From assembly GCF_025245835.1 (NCBI RefSeq), contig NZ_JAOBWS010000012.1, forward strand, positions 58,439-122,438: a stretch of 64,000 nt of DNA, given 5' to 3'. Each line of letters opens with the position of its first letter. The stretch's first letter is position 1. The position numbers were made by a program, and so were the translations under genes. Under the pieces are notes generated by a model, which worked only from the letters and a program-made list of their open reading frames with translations, ran no database searches and was not told the DNA's origin. The stretch comes from Rheinheimera sp. 4Y26. Lineage in GTDB: Bacteria > Pseudomonadota > Gammaproteobacteria > Enterobacterales > Alteromonadaceae. This document shows positions 53,276-59,845 of this stretch, piece by piece.

Positions 53276-54499
53276 ATGTATTTTTATGCCGCCCGCCAGC
53301 CCATTCTGGATCGTGACAAAAACCTGTTTGCTTATGAGTTGTTGTTTCGTGACGGTCTTGAGAACGTTTTCCCGGATATTGATGGTGACGAAGCAACGTC
53401 AAGGATGATTGCCGGCAGCCAGTTTAACTTTGGCCTGGACGATTTTCTTGGTGATAAGCTCGGTTTTATCAACTTTACCCTGGATACCCTGCTGAAAAAA
53501 TTTCCGTCTATGTTGCCGAAAGAACAGGTCGTAGTTGAAATTTTAGAGACAGTGCAACCCGGCAAAAGATTACTGGCTGAAGTACAGCATCTGAAAGAAC
53601 AGGGTTATGTGATTGCACTGGACGACTATATTCATCAGCCGGTCTGGCGCCATTTTTATCCGCATATCGATATCATCAAAATAGATTTTCGCAGTACTTC
53701 AGCTGAAATCATTCAGGAAGTGCTGCAGGCAACAGCAGCTTTCCCCAACATTAAGCTGCTGGCCGAAAAAGTGGAAACCAACGAAGAATTCCAATCGGCA
53801 TTAAAAATGGGCTTTAGTTATTTTCAGGGTTATTTTTTCTCCAAACCTGAAATGTTGCAAAGCAAGGCTTTGTCCCCCGCTCAGATGACCCTGGCAGAAT
53901 TATTGTATGAAACGTCCAAGTCTGAGATGGACCTGTCGAAAATCACCTCTATTTTTGAACGTGATGTGAACCTGTCTTATAAACTGCTGCGCTACTCTAA
54001 CTCAGCCATTTTTAAACGCCGCTCCGAAATCGAGACCATCAAACAGGCATTGGTGGTACTTGGCCAATATGAGTTAAAAAAATTCCTGTCGGTGCTGTTT
54101 ACTGCTCAGGTCAGCAGTGAAAAACCGGCAGAGCTGATGCGATTGGCCATGACAAGGGCGAAGTTTGCCGAAGGTATCGCCCAGCTGCATCGTAAAACTG
54201 ATGTAGCCAAAGCTTTTTTAACCGGCATGATGTCGTTGATGGACGCTATTCTGGATGAACCTATGACATCGGTGATGAGCAAATTGCCGCTGTCCAAAGA
54301 TATCAAAGACGCTTTGGTGGATAATCAGGGGTTGTTGGCTGAATATCTGTCGCTGGTTAAATGTTATGAACAGGCGCACTGGCAGGATGCCAACAGCGCT
54401 ATAGCGAACTTAGGTCTTGACGCCAAAACTCTGCCTGACGCCTACCATGAAGCAGTGCAATGGGCCAATGAACAGATGCGGGCCCTGGGCGACGCTTAG
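53276..54499 (+). CDS. EAL-HDOD signalling protein (YuxH/CdgJ type)
   Basis: A 407-residue cytosolic protein with an N-terminal EAL-like domain (1-205) and a C-terminal HDOD domain (205-400, LSPAQMTLAELLYETSKSEMDLSKITSIFERDVNLSYKLLRYSNSAIF). The EAL signature is changed to ELL and DDFG to DDYI, yet the residues normally needed for metal and catalysis (Glu in YELLFRD, Asn in INFTL, Asp-Asp in LDDY, Lys in IKID, Glu in LAEK, Gln in FQGYFF) are kept. Vibrio CdgJ, of the same layout, affects motility. A terminator follows. Confidence 0.9.
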   Translation: MYFYAARQPILDRDKNLFAYELLFRDGLENVFPDIDGDEATSRMIAGSQFNFGLDDFLGDKLGFINFTLDTLLKKFPSMLPKEQVVVEILETVQPGKRLLAEVQHLKEQGYVIALDDYIHQPVWRHFYPHIDIIKIDFRSTSAEIIQEVLQATAAFPNIKLLAEKVETNEEFQSALKMGFSYFQGYFFSKPEMLQSKALSPAQMTLAELLYETSKSEMDLSKITSIFERDVNLSYKLLRYSNSAIFKRRSEIETIKQALVVLGQYELKKFLSVLFTAQVSSEKPAELMRLAMTRAKFAEGIAQLHRKTDVAKAFLTGMMSLMDAILDEPMTSVMSKLPLSKDIKDALVDNQGLLAEYLSLVKCYEQAHWQDANSAIANLGLDAKTLPDAYHEAVQWANEQMRALGDA

Positions 54500-54547
54500 T
54501 ACCGTGTAAAAAGGCTGGCTGTTACAACGGCACAAATACAACGGCAC

Positions 54548-54586
54548 AAAAAAACCGGTCAAGTGCAGGCTTGAACCGGTTTTTTT
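54548..54586 (+). terminator. Terminator of the EAL-HDOD gene
   Basis: AAAAAAACCGGT-CAAG pairs with CTTG-A-ACCGGTTTTTTT (one bulged base) around a six-base loop, followed by a T run. Confidence 0.85.
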
Positions 54587-54678
54587 ATTGCTGTGTTGCT
54601 TTGATGCAGGCTGTTGGCTGTCAGTAGGTTTTCAGGTTCAACACCTTATACGCCTGACAAATCAACACGACCCCCTGG

Positions 54679-55014
54679 TTAAAAACTGACAAAACCACTG
54701 ATTTTTTCCGCCAGTTTGGCACCTATGCCTTTCACTTCCATCAGCTGTTGCTGATTTTTAATAGGACCATTCTTTTTAATGTATTCCAGAATGGCCTGCG
54801 CCTTTTTGGCACCAATACCCGGAATTGCTTCCAGTTGTTCCTGATTTGCCTGATTAATGCTGAGTTTATTTGCAGTGTTTTTAACAACAGCGGTTTTGCT
54901 GTCGCTGGCATTTACTTTTGCTACCACCCCGGTGTTTTGGGTGGCAAGCACCGGGTTTAAGCTGATAGCTGCAGCCACCACCAGGCCCGCGAATAATAAT
55001 GATTTTGCATCCAT
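54679..55014 (-). CDS. ComEA-like helix-hairpin-helix protein
   Basis: A 111-residue exported protein: signal peptide (MDAKSLLFAGLVVAAAISLNPVLA), a short linker, and a double helix-hairpin-helix domain (LSINQANQEQLEAIPGIGAKKAQAILEYIKKNGPIKNQQQLMEVKGIGAKLAEKI). This is the plan of the small periplasmic ComEA-type DNA-binding proteins of gammaproteobacteria, used in DNA uptake in naturally competent species. AGGAAAG lies six bases before the ATG. No other competence gene is in the window. Confidence 0.9.
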   Translation of the reverse strand: MDAKSLLFAGLVVAAAISLNPVLATQNTGVVAKVNASDSKTAVVKNTANKLSINQANQEQLEAIPGIGAKKAQAILEYIKKNGPIKNQQQLMEVKGIGAKLAEKISGFVSF

Positions 55015-55250
55015 GTGACTTTCCTTGTTTGTTTGTCCGGTATTACAATACGGAACCTGAATTGTTCCGCTGTAGCTGATTGAAACTGCAGCTTCATTGC
55101 AGCTTCAACCTTACAGAAGATAGCTAATTTATTTTCATTTATTTAACTTTTTATATACTTTTAGCTTTTTATGCAGCGGTTTTTTAGATTCAGCTGCAAT
55201 TAAGAGTTTGTGCTCTACCCTGATGTAATCATTGTCTGTGGAGGTATATG

Positions 55251-55757
55251 ATGAAATATCTGGCTTTGTTGTTACCGCTCATCACGGCTTGTACCAGTTA
55301 TTCCCAGCAGTACCGTGATCAGTATCAGATGGCCACTGTCACCTCGGCGCAGCCGGTGTATAGGACCATTGAAGTGCATAAGCCAAAACGTGTTTGTGAA
55401 GAGCGCCAGGTGGTCAAACGCCACGCTGACTCTGCCGCTCCTGCTATTGTTGGCGCTATTATTGGCGGTGCTTTGGTTAACGCCATTGGTCATAACAGCT
55501 CCAATAAAAAAGTTGGTATGGCCGCTGGTGCTGTGTTGGGGGGTGCTGTGGGTCATGATATCGGCAAGCAAAATGGCACAGATGTGATGCATCACGAAAC
55601 CGTTTGTTATCAGGCCGGAACTGAAGTGGAATACCAAAGTGTCATTGACGGTTATCAGGTGACCTATCAGCTCAACGGCCGGGAATACACCACCTTAATG
55701 GACAGAGACCCTGGCCCACAAATGCCGGTTTATGTGGAACCGGTGAAATCACGCTGA
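55251..55757 (+). CDS. Glycine-zipper 2TM lipoprotein (SlyB/17-kDa-antigen-like)
   Basis: A 168-residue predicted lipoprotein. The lipobox is LITAC (Cys14). A glycine-zipper segment follows (AIVGAIIGGALVNAIGHNSSNKKVGMAAGAVLGGAVGHDIG, about 68-108), then a C-terminal part with GTEVEYQSVIDGYQVTYQLNGREYTTLM, typical of outer-membrane 2TM lipoproteins. Two ATGs are adjacent; the second has GGAGG at six bases and is used. It precedes phoPQ; in enterobacteria slyB is a PhoP target, so a link is possible but unproven. Confidence 0.85.
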   Translation: MKYLALLLPLITACTSYSQQYRDQYQMATVTSAQPVYRTIEVHKPKRVCEERQVVKRHADSAAPAIVGAIIGGALVNAIGHNSSNKKVGMAAGAVLGGAVGHDIGKQNGTDVMHHETVCYQAGTEVEYQSVIDGYQVTYQLNGREYTTLMDRDPGPQMPVYVEPVKSR

Positions 55758-55788
55758 TAGCAGGCCAAATTCAGGCACTGCTATTTTG

Positions 55789-55829
55789 AGATCAATATAT
55801 AGATCAACAGGTTTACTGATCAGTAAACC
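55789..55829. promoter_or_regulatory. Repeat and palindrome cluster upstream of phoP
   Basis: Two copies of AGATCAA (55789-55795 and 55801-55807) are followed by the perfect 20-base palindrome GGTTTACTGATCAGTAAACC (55810-55829), which ends 43 bases before the phoP start. GGTTTA resembles the half site of the PhoP box, but here the halves are inverted rather than direct. A regulatory site is likely; the binding protein is not known. Confidence 0.5.
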
Positions 55830-55872
55830 ATTGCTGCCGCCAGAGTGCGGCTGACTGTCATAAGGAATGCAC

Positions 55873-56550
55873 ATGCGGGTATTGGTGGTAGAAGACGAAA
55901 CATTATTGGCTGAACAGGTGAAAAACCATTTAACCCAACAACAGTTCAGTGTGGATGTGTCGCATGACGGTACTGATGGTTTTTTTAAAATTAGCGAATA
56001 CCCCTACGATCTGGCCATTATTGATATTGGTTTACCCAAAATGGATGGTTTGTCGCTGATTAGAAAAGCACGGCAACAAGACATCAAAACCCCGATCATT
56101 GTACTGACCGCCCGCGGCAGCTGGCAGGAGAAAGTACAGGGGCTGGACGCAGGTGCCGACGATTACCTGACCAAACCTTTTCATGTGGAAGAACTGTTGG
56201 CACGTTGTAATGCGCTGATCCGCCGCGCTGCGGGTCAACCCGATCCAACACTCAATGCCGGCCCTATCAGTCTGAACAGCAGAACACAGCAGGTATTTTG
56301 TCAGGGCACCGAAGTGCCGCTGACCGCTTACGAATACAAAGTACTTGAGTACTTTATGCATAACCCCAGCAAAGTGGTGTCAAAAACTGAACTGACCGAA
56401 CATATTTACGATCAGGATTTTGACCTCGACAGCAACGTCATTGAAGTTTTTGTACTGCGGCTTCGGAAAAAACTCGACCCTGATGGCGAGTTAAAACCTA
56501 TCGAAACATTACGTGGCCGTGGTTACCGTTTTAACCTGGCCGTGAACTAA
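55873..56550 (+). CDS. phoP: PhoP-like response regulator
   Basis: A 225-residue OmpR-family response regulator. Receiver domain with phosphoacceptor Asp51 (LAIIDIGLP), Lys near residue 102 (YLTKPF), and a winged-helix DNA-binding domain (LTAYEYKVLEYFMHNPSKVVSKTELTEHIYDQDFDLDSNVIEVFVLRLRKKL ... IETLRGRGYRF). Close to PhoP of enterobacteria. The ATG at 55873 has AAGGA six bases upstream; an ATG two codons earlier is too close to it. Stop overlaps the phoQ-like start (TAATG). Confidence 0.9.
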   Translation: MRVLVVEDETLLAEQVKNHLTQQQFSVDVSHDGTDGFFKISEYPYDLAIIDIGLPKMDGLSLIRKARQQDIKTPIIVLTARGSWQEKVQGLDAGADDYLTKPFHVEELLARCNALIRRAAGQPDPTLNAGPISLNSRTQQVFCQGTEVPLTAYEYKVLEYFMHNPSKVVSKTELTEHIYDQDFDLDSNVIEVFVLRLRKKLDPDGELKPIETLRGRGYRFNLAVN

Positions 56551-57869
56551 TGATGTTATCGCTGAAAGTCCGGCAGGCAGTGATCAGTCTGGTACTGATG
56601 CTGTTTTTACTGCCGGTGTCATTTTTTGCGATTGAAAGGGCCTTTCTGGCACAGCTGCTCACCAGCACAGAACAAAAGCTTGAAGTGCATCTGTATTCGT
56701 TTTTAGCTGAACTCACCTCTAAAAACGACATTCTGGAAATTAATAACAGCATTTTGCCTGCCGATTTTTTAAGGCCAGACTCTGGCACCAGCGCTTTTAT
56801 TGTCAGTGAAGACAAATTGTTATGGCAATCCGATTCCTCGCTGAACCAGAACTTTACCCCGCCGCAACATGAAATGCTGCCCGGCAAACACGAGTTTGTT
56901 GCCATTGAGCAGGATGGCCAGGTGTACTGGACTTTATCTTTTGCGCTGTTATTTGATATGGGCGAGCGCAGTATGCCGCTGACCATCCATATAGTGCAGG
57001 ATCAAAAGCTGCTGGATGCTCCGGTACAGAGTTTTCGCAATACCCTCGCCCGCTGGTTTATTGGGATAGCCGCAGTGCTACTGCTGGTGATTTTGCTTGC
57101 TTATTATTGGACCACAGCACCGCTGTCGGCGCTTGATCATGAGATCCGTCAGGTTGAAAGTGGCCAGCAGCAGCAGCTCACTGGAAACTACCCGGCAGAG
57201 CTCACCACCCTCAAAGAAGATGTAAATTTATTGCTGGCCAGTCAAAACCGGCAAAAACAACGCTATCGCCACCATTTAAGCGACTTAGCCCATGCACTCA
57301 AAACTCCGGTTGCGGTACTCAATACCTCGGCACTGGCGCAGCAACCTGAACTCCGTGAGCAAATTGACCGTATTACTGCGATGATTGAACACCAGCTTAA
57401 GCGTGCCAGCAGTTCAGGCCAGGATGTCTGGCAAAAACAAATTGCCATTGCCCCTGTGCTTAACCAGTTACAAAATGCACTGCAAAAAATTTATAAAGAT
57501 AAAAATGTCAGGCTGGAAATCAACCTGCCCGCCGGGGTGATGTTCAGAGGCGATGAAACAGATTTAATGGAAATGCTCGGAAATCTGCTCGACAACGCCT
57601 TTAAAGCCTGCCAGCATCAGGTCAGAGTCAGTGTCAGCCAAAAGCCACTGCAAATCGCGGTGGACGATGACGGCCCGGGCGTGCCTGAAGGTAAAACCAA
57701 AGAGCTGCTGCATCGGGGAACCCGGCTTGATACCTATAAAGAAGGTCATGGTGTTGGTCTGTCGATAGTCCATGAACTCTGCAGCTCTTATTCCGGTGAA
57801 CTGTACATTGGTCGCAGTGAGCTCGGTGGTGCCAGATTTCAGCTCTGCTTTGCCGAGCACCAGTATTAG
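56550..57869 (+). CDS. phoQ: PhoQ-like sensor histidine kinase
   Basis: A 439-residue inner-membrane kinase: first helix at about 11-30, a periplasmic sensor domain (31-167), second helix (168-188), HAMP-like linker, phosphoacceptor His248 in DLAHALKTPVAVL, and the ATPase domain (GNLLDNAFKAC, DDDGPGVPEG, GHGVGLSIV). The DLAHALKTP box and length are those of PhoQ. The periplasmic domain lacks the obvious acidic cluster that binds magnesium in enterobacterial PhoQ, so the signal may differ. Coupled to phoP by a one-base overlap. Confidence 0.85.
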   Translation: MMLSLKVRQAVISLVLMLFLLPVSFFAIERAFLAQLLTSTEQKLEVHLYSFLAELTSKNDILEINNSILPADFLRPDSGTSAFIVSEDKLLWQSDSSLNQNFTPPQHEMLPGKHEFVAIEQDGQVYWTLSFALLFDMGERSMPLTIHIVQDQKLLDAPVQSFRNTLARWFIGIAAVLLLVILLAYYWTTAPLSALDHEIRQVESGQQQQLTGNYPAELTTLKEDVNLLLASQNRQKQRYRHHLSDLAHALKTPVAVLNTSALAQQPELREQIDRITAMIEHQLKRASSSGQDVWQKQIAIAPVLNQLQNALQKIYKDKNVRLEINLPAGVMFRGDETDLMEMLGNLLDNAFKACQHQVRVSVSQKPLQIAVDDDGPGVPEGKTKELLHRGTRLDTYKEGHGVGLSIVHELCSSYSGELYIGRSELGGARFQLCFAEHQY

Positions 57870-57908
57870 TCTGACATCAATCATTGCCAGCTATTTTTGT
57901 GGAACTCT

Positions 57909-58292
57909 ATGAAAGCATTACCTATTTTTCTATTATCTTTGCTGTCCTTTCAGAGTCAGGCAGCCAGCAACTGTGCAGACAAACGCCAGTTTCAGATTGA
58001 ATACTCCCGTTGTCTGGATCAGGAGCTGGAAAAAACCGAACGTGAACTGCAAACCTGGGAAAATAATCATTTATTCAGGTTGCAGGAAATGGAACGTAGT
58101 ACAGGCCGGGGCGATCCACTCAGAGTATTTCAGCGCTCACGCGAAACTTTTCAGAAATTCAGCCGTGACCACTGCCGCTGGCAATATCTGGCGCTGATCC
58201 CGGACAGTCAGGCCGGTGCCGGCGTTTATAAAGAATGTATGATTGAGCAGCTGCAACAACAAATTGCCGTGATGAAGCATATCCGCTATTAA
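57909..58292 (+). CDS. Exported LprI/DUF1311-like protein
   Basis: A 127-residue protein with a signal peptide (MKALPIFLLSLLSFQSQA) and a helical domain with four cysteines (SNCADKRQF, YSRCLDQELEKTERELQ, RDHCRWQY, YKECMIEQLQQQ). Spacing and the EYSRCLDQELEKTE helix resemble the LprI N-terminal (DUF1311) family, which includes lysozyme inhibitors. Function here is inferred only. The ATG at 57909 has GGAA upstream. It follows phoQ by 39 bases on the same strand and may be in that operon. Confidence 0.7.
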   Translation: MKALPIFLLSLLSFQSQAASNCADKRQFQIEYSRCLDQELEKTERELQTWENNHLFRLQEMERSTGRGDPLRVFQRSRETFQKFSRDHCRWQYLALIPDSQAGAGVYKECMIEQLQQQIAVMKHIRY

Positions 58293-58379
58293 AAATAGCG
58301 CGCTGATCCCCAACCGCTGCTTGTGCGTATAAGTGCTTGAACCCAAGGGTTATCTTTTTTCTGTCAGACAGGACTTCGA

Positions 58380-58745
58380 ATGAATTTAAACAACGCAGTG
58401 ATCAGGATCAAAAATTTACGGCTTCGCACCTTCATCGGTATTAAAGACGAAGAAATTAATAACAAGCAGGACGTCGTTATTAACGCCCGTATTGAATACA
58501 GCGCAGTGCAAGCCGCAGACACCGATGATATGAGTAAAGCGCTGAATTACCGCACCATTACCAAAGATATTATTCAGCTGGTGGAAAACAACAGATTTTC
58601 ATTATTGGAAAAACTAACGGCCGAAGTGCTGGCCATCGCCTCTGCCCACCCGGCCGTTAAATTTGCTGAAGTGGAAATCGACAAACCTTATGCGCTGCGG
58701 TTTGCTGATTCGGTGTCGTTAACCTTATCCGTTCACAAAAACTGA
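58380..58745 (+). CDS. folX: Dihydroneopterin triphosphate 2'-epimerase
   Basis: A 121-residue member of the dihydroneopterin aldolase fold. [66 protein letters not shown] and [21 protein letters not shown] are nearly the Escherichia coli FolX sequence. The enzyme epimerises dihydroneopterin triphosphate or monapterin precursors. It is followed by yfcH-like gene 43 bases on, as in Escherichia coli. Confidence 0.95.
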   Translation: MNLNNAVIRIKNLRLRTFIGIKDEEINNKQDVVINARIEYSAVQAADTDDMSKALNYRTITKDIIQLVENNRFSLLEKLTAEVLAIASAHPAVKFAEVEIDKPYALRFADSVSLTLSVHKN

Positions 58746-58788
58746 GACGAACTATACTCATCTGGTATTCAGGCAGAGGAGCCAGTGC

Positions 58789-59682
58789 ATGCGGATTTTA
58801 GTGACAGGCGCAACAGGTCTGGTCGGCACAGCGCTGGTTCAGCTATGGCAACAGCAACATCAACTGACGGTGTTAAGCCGCTCTGTTAGCAAGGTGCAGC
58901 AGAAGTTCGGCACCGCAGTTAAAGCTGTCAATTCGCTCCAGCAGGTTGATTTTAACCAGATTGATGCTGTGGTAAATCTGGCCGGTGAGTCGATTGCCAA
59001 TAAACGTTGGAGCACAGAGCAAAAACAGCGGATTTGTCAGAGTCGCTGGCAGCTGACTGAAGAGCTGGTCGGTTATATTCAGCGGGCCACAACGCCACCT
59101 CACACTTTGCTCAATGCATCAGCTGTTGGTTTTTATGGCCGTCAGGGCAGCGACAGCATAGATGAAAGTTATCAGTCTTATTATCCCGAATTTAGCCACG
59201 ATATTTGCGCCCGCTGGGAAAACCTTGCCAACAGAGCCAACTCCGCACAAACCCGGGTTTGTATTTTACGCCTTGGCATAGTGCTGGCGCCCAAAGGCGG
59301 TGCTCTGGCCAAAATGCTGCCTGCATTTAAGCTGGGGCTTGGCGGTCGTATCGGCAGTGGCGAACAATATATGTCATGGATCCATCTGGATGATGTTTGC
59401 GCGGCTTTTGACTTTTTATTGCAGCATCCGGAGTTAAAAGGTGTATTTAACGCCACAGCCCCTATGGCGGTCAGTAATAAACAATGGACCAAATTACTGG
59501 CCGAGCGTTTAGGTAAACCGGCGTTGTTACCCATGCCGGCTGTAATGGTTCGGCTGCTGTTTGGTGAGATGGCCGATATTTTATTATTTGGCCAGAACGT
59601 TTACCCCAAACAATTGTTAGATGCAGGATTTCACTTTAAATACAATCAGCTGCGCGCTGCACTCCAGGCCTTGCCGCTTTAA
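58789..59682 (+). CDS. yfcH: TIGR01777 family NAD(P)-binding epimerase-like protein (YfcH-like)
   Basis: A 297-residue short-chain-dehydrogenase-type protein with an N-terminal GATGLVG nucleotide loop, the VVNLAGESIANKRWSTEQKQRICQSRW block, ASAVGFYG, and KMLPAFKLGLGGRIGSGEQYMSWIHLDDV. These mark the TIGR01777/YfcH group, whose reaction is not known. A good ribosome site (GAGGAG) precedes the ATG. Probably in one operon with folX and ended by the hairpin at 59795. Confidence 0.9.
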   Translation: MRILVTGATGLVGTALVQLWQQQHQLTVLSRSVSKVQQKFGTAVKAVNSLQQVDFNQIDAVVNLAGESIANKRWSTEQKQRICQSRWQLTEELVGYIQRATTPPHTLLNASAVGFYGRQGSDSIDESYQSYYPEFSHDICARWENLANRANSAQTRVCILRLGIVLAPKGGALAKMLPAFKLGLGGRIGSGEQYMSWIHLDDVCAAFDFLLQHPELKGVFNATAPMAVSNKQWTKLLAERLGKPALLPMPAVMVRLLFGEMADILLFGQNVYPKQLLDAGFHFKYNQLRAALQALPL

Positions 59683-59794
59683 AGTAGCAAGCTTTTAAAT
59701 GAAAGCTTAAGCGCTTAGCAAGATCCATTAAAAGGCCTGAAACCCAGCGCTTTCACTGCGCATAAAACAGCATCAGTGATGCTCAGACTTCAGC

Positions 59795-59823
59795 AAAAAA
59801 AGCCTGCAACTGCAGGCTTTTTT
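59795..59823. terminator. Bidirectional terminator between yfcH-like and ybbP-like genes
   Basis: AAAAAAAGCCTGC and GCAGGCTTTTTT arms around AACT, with A and T runs for both converging genes. Confidence 0.9.
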
Positions 59824-59845
59824 GTGAAACAACAGCGTTTGAGTT

